DNA from: Nocardioidaceae bacterium
GTDB taxonomy: Bacteria; Actinomycetota; Actinomycetes; Propionibacteriales; Nocardioidaceae
DNA length: 50,085 bases
Assembly (NCBI GenBank): GCA_030447805.1
Contig: JAUJOE010000001.1
Location: forward strand, 104,554-154,638
Reading direction: 5' to 3'
Below, in pieces: positions 45,816 to 50,085 of this stretch (the stretch's first letter is position 1; each line of letters opens with the position of its first letter). The notes under the pieces are model-generated. The model saw nothing but the letters and a program-made list of their open reading frames with translations, ran no database searches and was not told the origin of the DNA. A program made the position numbers and the translations under genes.

Positions 45816-47177
45816 TCATGCCGCTGGGCCTTCCCGCTCGAGGATAGCCGTGGCTGGACGGACACTGCGGGCGTCGACGCTACCGGCAAGCTCCCGCCAG
45901 GCGGCCTCCAGTGAGGTGCGCGGGTTCACGACGACCGCCGACCAACCCCGCCGTCGTAGTGCGTCGGCCTGCTCCGCTGCCGATGAGGCGCCAGCTCCCG
46001 CTGCCGACGACCGGCTCCCCGCCCCTGCGGCGAACGACCGGCTCCCAGCCCCTGCGGCGGACGACCGGCCCCACGCCGCCGTGTCGACGACGATCGCGAG
46101 CGCCCTGGTGGCTCCGGCACGCAGGCTAGACAGGGTCGCAACATCGTTTCTCGTCAACTGGCCGACGACAGCAACCACCAGCCCGGTCGAGTTACGGTCG
46201 ACCGACGAGGGAGCGAAGCTCGTCCGGGAGCTGGGTTGGATGACGGCAAGCGCGTCAAGCAACGTCTCGACTTCGGCCGGCCCACTGATCCCGCGGTCGT
46301 GCCACGCGGTGTCGGCTGACCGGGCGTCGTCGGTGAGCATGCGGACCGTGAAACCGTGCTCTGCCAGGTGGGACCCGATCGAGGCCGTGGCGGAGACGGC
46401 GTACTCGAACGACGACGCAGGACCGGTGCCTCGGTGTGCACTGGCCCGGGTGTCGATCACCACGGTGGCGCGGCTTTGGTGCGGCTGCTCCTCCCGCCGC
46501 ACCATCAGCTCGTCGGCACGCGCTGTCGAGGCCCAGTGGATGCGCCGAAGGTCATCACCGAGGCGGTACTCCCGAACAGTGACGTCCTCGCTGCCGGCTG
46601 CGGCGAAGGCGCGCGGCCGGTTCTCACCGGTACCCGACCAGTCACCGGATAGTTTCACCCTGGGCAGTGGGACGACAACGGGGGTGACCACGAGTCCGGT
46701 CTCAGAGGTGAACGCCCGGGTGAGCTCGACCAGGCCGAACGGGTCGCTGAGCCGGACGGTGAGCGGGCCGACGTGATAGCGCCCGCGCACTTCGGAGCGG
46801 ATGCTGTAGGACATCTCCCGATGCCACCGGGGCCGCAGCTGGTCGAGTACGAAGCGCGGCCGGCTCCCTAAGACGTAGGGGACTGAGTCTTCGAGCAACA
46901 TCAGGCCGGTGGGGACACGGCCGGGGTTGTCGAGCCGGATGGTGACAGTCGCCGTCTGACCGACCTGGATGCGCGCGGGGGTGATGTCTCGTGAGCTCGC
47001 CAACAGGTAGCGCGACCGGTTGGCGAACAGCGCCGTGATCAGGGGGAGCAGCACGAGGAGCACACCCACGCGCAACAGGTCGCGCTGCCCGAGCAGCACG
47101 GCACAGCCAGCACTGGTCACGCCTGCCGACAAGAAGGCGCGGCCCCGGGTGGTCAGGGTGGAAAGCGCTGAGCGCAC
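45816..47177 (-). CDS. DUF58 domain protein
   Basis: A 453-residue membrane protein. Two N-terminal helices precede a beta-rich domain (VGQTATVTIRLDNPGRVPTG) and the DUF58 signature GSEDVTVREYRLGDDLRRIH followed by WASTARADELMVRREE, with a vWA-like fold after it (ATVVIDTRAS). It usually works with the adjacent MoxR ATPase as a chaperone-like pair. Near the C-terminus a nine-residue unit (SAAGAGSRS) is repeated, a low-complexity insertion with a 27-base period at 46009-46075. GTG 47177 follows the MoxR stop by nine bases. Confidence 0.86.
   Translation of the reverse strand: MRSALSTLTTRGRAFLSAGVTSAGCAVLLGQRDLLRVGVLLVLLPLITALFANRSRYLLASSRDITPARIQVGQTATVTIRLDNPGRVPTGLMLLEDSVPYVLGSRPRFVLDQLRPRWHREMSYSIRSEVRGRYHVGPLTVRLSDPFGLVELTRAFTSETGLVVTPVVVPLPRVKLSGDWSGTGENRPRAFAAAGSEDVTVREYRLGDDLRRIHWASTARADELMVRREEQPHQSRATVVIDTRASAHRGTGPASSFEYAVSATASIGSHLAEHGFTVRMLTDDARSADTAWHDRGISGPAEVETLLDALAVIQPSSRTSFAPSSVDRNSTGLVVAVVGQLTRNDVATLSSLRAGATRALAIVVDTAAWGRSSAAGAGSRSFAAGAGSRSSAAGAGASSAAEQADALRRRGWSAVVVNPRTSLEAAWRELAGSVDARSVRPATAILEREGPAA
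46009..46075. repeat. 27-bp tandem repeats in the DUF58 gene
   Basis: Units starting GACCGGCTCCC begin at 46009, 46036 and 46063 with an exact 27-base period, the last one partial. They encode Ala/Gly/Ser-rich nine-residue repeats. Confidence 0.75.
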
Positions 47178-47186
47178 GCGGCGTCC

Positions 47187-48155
47187 CTACCCGCTGCGCC
47201 CGGTAGCCGTCGGCTCGGGGACCGGCAGCGCACGCAGCACCGACGCGACGACCGCCTCGGCGCCCCGGCCGCCCATCTGCGCGTCCAGCCCAGTGATCAG
47301 CCGGTGCGCAAGTACTGGGGCCGCCAACAGCTGCAGGTCGTCGGGTATGACGTAGTCGCGGGCTTCCAGCGCTGCATGGGCTCGGGCGGCGCGGATGATG
47401 TGCAGGGACGCTCGCGGAGAGGCACCGAGCCGCAGGTCGGGGGAGTGCCGGGTTGCGGCGGTGATGTCGACGGCGTACCTCTTGACCGCGTCGGAGACGT
47501 GCACGCTGCGGACGATGTCGACGAGCTTGGCGATCTCGGCTCCGTCGGTGACAGGTTCCAGGTCGTCGAGCGGATTGGCCGCGGAGTGCGAGTCGAGCAT
47601 GGCGAGCTCTGACCGCATCACCGGGTAGCCCATCGACACCCGGGCCATGAAGCGGTCGCGCTGCGCCTCAGGCAGCGGGTAGGTCCCCTCCATCTCGATG
47701 GGGTTCTGGGTGGCGATCACCATGAACGGTGCCTGCAGCTCGTACGTCGTGGTGTCGACGGTGACCTGCCGCTCCTCCATGCACTCGAGCAGCGCCGACT
47801 GGGTCTTGGGAGACGCGCGGTTGATCTCGTCGCCCACGACGATGTTGGCAAAGACGCCGCCGGGGCGGAACTCGAACTCCCGCGTCTCGCGGTTGTAGAT
47901 CGAGACCCCGGTGACGTCGGAGGGCAACAGGTCGGGAGTGAACTGGATCCGCTTGACCGAGCAGTCGATCGACCGTGCCAAGGCCTTCGCCAGCATCGTC
48001 TTGCCGACTCCCGGCACGTCCTCGATGAGCAGGTGACCCTCGGCCAGCAGAACCGTCATCGCGGTGCGCACCACGTCGGGTTTTCCTTCGATGACCTTCT
48101 CGACGTTGTCGCTGACCCGCTGGGTCACCCCGGCGAGGGTGTCGAAGCTGCTCAT
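47187..48155 (-). CDS. MoxR family AAA+ ATPase
   Basis: A 322-residue AAA+ ATPase of the MoxR type, acting as a chaperone for assembly of partner complexes. Walker A GHLLIEDVPGVGKTMLAKAL; Walker B NIVVGDEINRASPKTQSALL; EGTYPLPEAQRDRFMARVSM containing the sensor and arginine residues; and the C-terminal lid with DLRLGASPRASLHIIRAARA. ATG 48155 follows GGGGAG. It is the first gene of the MoxR-DUF58-transglutaminase operon and diverges from mraZ. Confidence 0.92.
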   Translation of the reverse strand: MSSFDTLAGVTQRVSDNVEKVIEGKPDVVRTAMTVLLAEGHLLIEDVPGVGKTMLAKALARSIDCSVKRIQFTPDLLPSDVTGVSIYNRETREFEFRPGGVFANIVVGDEINRASPKTQSALLECMEERQVTVDTTTYELQAPFMVIATQNPIEMEGTYPLPEAQRDRFMARVSMGYPVMRSELAMLDSHSAANPLDDLEPVTDGAEIAKLVDIVRSVHVSDAVKRYAVDITAATRHSPDLRLGASPRASLHIIRAARAHAALEARDYVIPDDLQLLAAPVLAHRLITGLDAQMGGRGAEAVVASVLRALPVPEPTATGRSG

Positions 48156-48318
48156 CTGTCTCCCCTAGCGGCTGCGTGCATGCCCCGCTCGTCGCGGGCC
48201 GTCGCACACCCGATCTTGGCACTTCGCCGGAAGCGCGCGACGTCGCAAGGATAACGATGTGGTGACGGCAGCACAGGTGTTGGGAGCGTGGCCGAGCACC
48301 GACACACGAGCGCTGGGG

Positions 48319-48346
48319 TTGACGGTGGGGGATAGTGGAGTAAAGT
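48319..48346 (+). promoter_or_regulatory. mraZ promoter
   Basis: TTGACG (48319-48324) and TAAAGT (48341-48346) are spaced by 16 bases, a plausible housekeeping promoter upstream of mraZ and overlapped by the MraZ repeats. Confidence 0.6.
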
Positions 48347-48364
48347 GGTGCGCGGTGGAGGAAG
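48325..48364 (+). promoter_or_regulatory. MraZ operator: four GTGG repeats at 10-bp spacing
   Basis: GTGG recurs at 48325, 48335, 48345 and 48355, each exactly 10 bases apart and spanning the -10 to ribosome-site region. MraZ octamers are known to bind TGGGN-type repeats with this period upstream of their own gene, so this is the likely autoregulatory site. Confidence 0.82.
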
Positions 48365-48375
48365 GAGGTATGCCG

Positions 48376-48813
48376 ATGTTCTTGGGCACCCATACCCCCC
48401 GCCTCGACGAGAAGGGCCGGTTGTTCCTTCCGGCGAAGTTCCGCGAGGAGTTGTCAGAGGGGTTGGTCGTGACCAGAGGCCAGGAGCGATGCCTGTACGT
48501 CTGGCCAACCGCTGAGTTCACCACGTTCACCGAGCAGCTCAGGAAGGCACCGGTAACCAACAAGCGGGCGCGCGACTTCATGCGGATGTTGTCTGCTGGC
48601 GCGTCAGCAGAGATGGCCGACAGGCAAGGGCGGGTGACGCTGCCGCAGCTGCTCCGCGACTACGCCGGCCTGGAACGAGACTGCGTCGTGATCGGCGCCT
48701 TCAACCGGGTTGAGATCTGGGATGCGGAGTCCTGGAACTCCTACAGCAACGAGCAAGAACCCGCCTTTGCGGACTGGTCGGAGGAGGTGCTGCCCGGCTC
48801 AGGCCAGTCGTGA
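48376..48813 (+). CDS. mraZ: Transcriptional regulator MraZ
   Basis: A 145-residue MraZ, the repressor at the head of the division and cell-wall cluster. It has two AbrB-like half domains: [20 protein letters not shown] and KFREEL, then [20 protein letters not shown] with the conserved D-x-Q-G-R signature. ATG 48376 is chosen because GAAGGAGG (48361-48368) lies seven bases upstream; ATG 48370 is too close to it. Four 10-base GTGG repeats directly upstream are its probable operator. Confidence 0.95.
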   Translation: MFLGTHTPRLDEKGRLFLPAKFREELSEGLVVTRGQERCLYVWPTAEFTTFTEQLRKAPVTNKRARDFMRMLSAGASAEMADRQGRVTLPQLLRDYAGLERDCVVIGAFNRVEIWDAESWNSYSNEQEPAFADWSEEVLPGSGQS

Positions 48814-48966
48814 CCGCCGATCTCGGACGTCGTACGCCGAGGTCTCCGAACCGCCCCTTCAACGCCTGCTGGCACACCTTCCCCGGTGCCAGCCGGATCA
48901 CAGCTGGAGGAGCGGGCGGGGACCTGGGCCGTACGAATCCCATCAGCCGAATGCAAAGGGTCGAAC

Positions 48967-49122
48967 ATGTCGAGCAGTGGAGCAGAGGCTCTTCCAACCA
49001 AGCCACCGGTACGCCGAGTGCGTGACGAGGTCAAGGACGGTCTGGCTGTGGCGGCGACGTCGGCGCTGGTCTCCACCTTGGCGGCGGTCGCGCTCACGGT
49101 GCTGATGAAGCTCGCTGGCTGA
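48967..49122 (+). CDS. Small membrane protein between mraZ and rsmH
   Basis: A 51-residue frame: polar, basic N-terminus ([20 protein letters not shown]) and one hydrophobic helix ([20 protein letters not shown]) ending MKLAG. A weak AAAGGG precedes ATG 48967, and the stop is eight bases before rsmH. No family recognised. Placement and composition support a real small gene, but evidence is limited. Confidence 0.5.
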   Translation: MSSSGAEALPTKPPVRRVRDEVKDGLAVAATSALVSTLAAVALTVLMKLAG

Positions 49123-49130
49123 CTGCCGAG

Positions 49131-50084
49131 ATGGCTGCTGCTCTTCACGTCCCGGTGCTGGTCGACCGGGTGATCTCGTTGCTGGCACCGGCCTTGCAGC
49201 GCCGAGGAACTGTCTTCGTTGACGCCACGGTTGGCCTCGGCGGCCATGCCGAGGCCGTGCTCGCCCACTGCCCCGACGCCTGCCTGGTGGGGGTCGACCG
49301 CGACCGCCACGCCCTGGACCGGGCGGCCGGACGGCTGGCGGCGTTCTCCTCGCGGATGACGCTGGTGCATGCGGTGTACGACCAGCTACCGGCGACGCTG
49401 GGTGAGCTGGGGCTTGCCCGCGTGCACGGTGTGTTGTTCGACCTAGGGGTGTCGTCGATGCAACTGGACCAGGTCGAGCGCGGATTCGCCTACTCCCAGG
49501 ACGCGCCGCTCGACATGCGGATGGACACCTCTTCGGGCACCACGGCTGCCGAGGTCGTTAACACCTACTCCGTCGACGACTTGTCGAGGATCCTCTCCCG
49601 CTACGGCGAGGAACGGTTCGCCCGGCGGATCGCCGCGGCGATCGTTCGCGAGCGAGCGACGACACCCTTCGTGACCAGCGCCCAGCTGGTCGCCGTCGTT
49701 CGAGACGCGATTCCTGCCGCCGCCCGACGTACCGGCGGCAACCCCGCCAAGCGGACCTTCCAAGCTCTCCGGATCGAGGTCAACGACGAGCTCTCGACGC
49801 TACGCCGGGCGCTCCCCGCGGCGATCGACGCGCTTGCCGTGGGGGGGCGAATCGTCGTCTTGTCGTACCACTCGCTGGAAGACCGGCTCACCAAGCAGGC
49901 TCTTGTCGCGCGCGCGTCGTCCTCCGCCCCGCTCGGTCTGCCTGTTGTGCCGGCCGGTCATGACCCGGAGCTGCGGTTGCTGACCCGGGGGGCGGAGACC
50001 GCCGACGACCAGGAGGTCCAGCGCAACCCCCGCGCGGCATCTGTCCGGATGCGGGCAGCCGAACGGATCAGGGAGGCCGCGTGA
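49131..50084 (+). CDS. rsmH: 16S rRNA (cytosine1402-N4) methyltransferase RsmH
   Basis: A 317-residue SAM-dependent methyltransferase (formerly MraW) acting on N4 of C1402 in the ribosomal P site. Motifs: [33 protein letters not shown] (SAM loop), [72 protein letters not shown] and [19 protein letters not shown] 49131 follows the small upstream gene by eight bases. The stop overlaps a GTGAG at 50081 that probably starts the next division gene outside the window. Confidence 0.95.
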   Translation: MAAALHVPVLVDRVISLLAPALQRRGTVFVDATVGLGGHAEAVLAHCPDACLVGVDRDRHALDRAAGRLAAFSSRMTLVHAVYDQLPATLGELGLARVHGVLFDLGVSSMQLDQVERGFAYSQDAPLDMRMDTSSGTTAAEVVNTYSVDDLSRILSRYGEERFARRIAAAIVRERATTPFVTSAQLVAVVRDAIPAAARRTGGNPAKRTFQALRIEVNDELSTLRRALPAAIDALAVGGRIVVLSYHSLEDRLTKQALVARASSSAPLGLPVVPAGHDPELRLLTRGAETADDQEVQRNPRAASVRMRAAERIREAA

Positions 50085-50085
50085 G

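Noticed and set aside
46009-46075. Short regular repeats as a CRISPR array
   Set aside because: Units are contiguous 27-base coding repeats without spacers, lying inside the DUF58 gene.

Overview
This is a very GC-rich stretch of an actinobacterial (Actinomycetota) chromosome. The evidence is its codon use, frequent GTG starts with GTGA/ATGA stop-start overlaps, and a gene neighbourhood typical of the region upstream of the actinobacterial division/cell-wall (dcw) cluster. Recognisable members are a PimB-like mannosyltransferase, an SRPBCC protein, PlsC, phosphofructokinase, class II DAHP synthase, a PknL-type kinase divergent from an Rv2175c-type DNA-binding protein, a polyprenyl synthetase, DnaE2/Y-family polymerase, an L,D-transpeptidase, DUF3040, the TgpA/DUF58/MoxR trio, and mraZ-rsmH at the right end. 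I cannot name the genus.

Layout. 1-6 kb (+): two membrane metallopeptidases, a GT4 mannosyltransferase, SRPBCC protein, ROK sugar kinase and an EEP-family hydrolase. 6-10.7 kb (-): the most unusual block, a tightly overlapping cassette of a divergent Lgt-like membrane protein, a small membrane protein, a cysteine-rich radical SAM enzyme and a second small membrane protein, preceded by a lipoprotein, an alpha/beta hydrolase and a small anchored protein. 10.7-17 kb: a YiiX-like papain-fold protein, aminopeptidase N with a 113-residue internal tandem duplication, a TIGR00300 protein and a lipase operon. 17-21.5 kb (+): plsC, a phosphofructokinase with PPi-type residues, aroG and a decayed threonine aldolase. 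21.7-25.4 kb: EamA exporter, PknL-like kinase, Rv2175c homologue and a secreted RNase with its barstar. 25.5-28.4 kb: a gene-poor, decayed region with broken aminoglycoside-phosphotransferase and GNAT pieces. 28.4-36.5 kb: AI-2E-type membrane protein, prenyl synthase, hydrolase, and a DUF4126/ATP-grasp/FAD-oxidoreductase operon. 36.6-42 kb: an SOS operon with a perfect LexA box (DUF6504, DnaE2, Y-family polymerase). 42-50 kb: cell-envelope genes, then mraZ with its operator repeats and rsmH.

Sequence quality matters here. At least a dozen otherwise well-conserved genes are broken by single-base frameshifts, mostly one-base losses and several in G or C runs. Core genes (phosphofructokinase, DAHP synthase, DnaE2) are among them, so many are probably base-call errors rather than real pseudogenes. 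Threonine aldolase and the 26-28 kb region are damaged more heavily and may be genuine decay. Two long open frames that look like fusions (SRPBCC-kinase and lipase-membrane protein) are created by these frameshifts.
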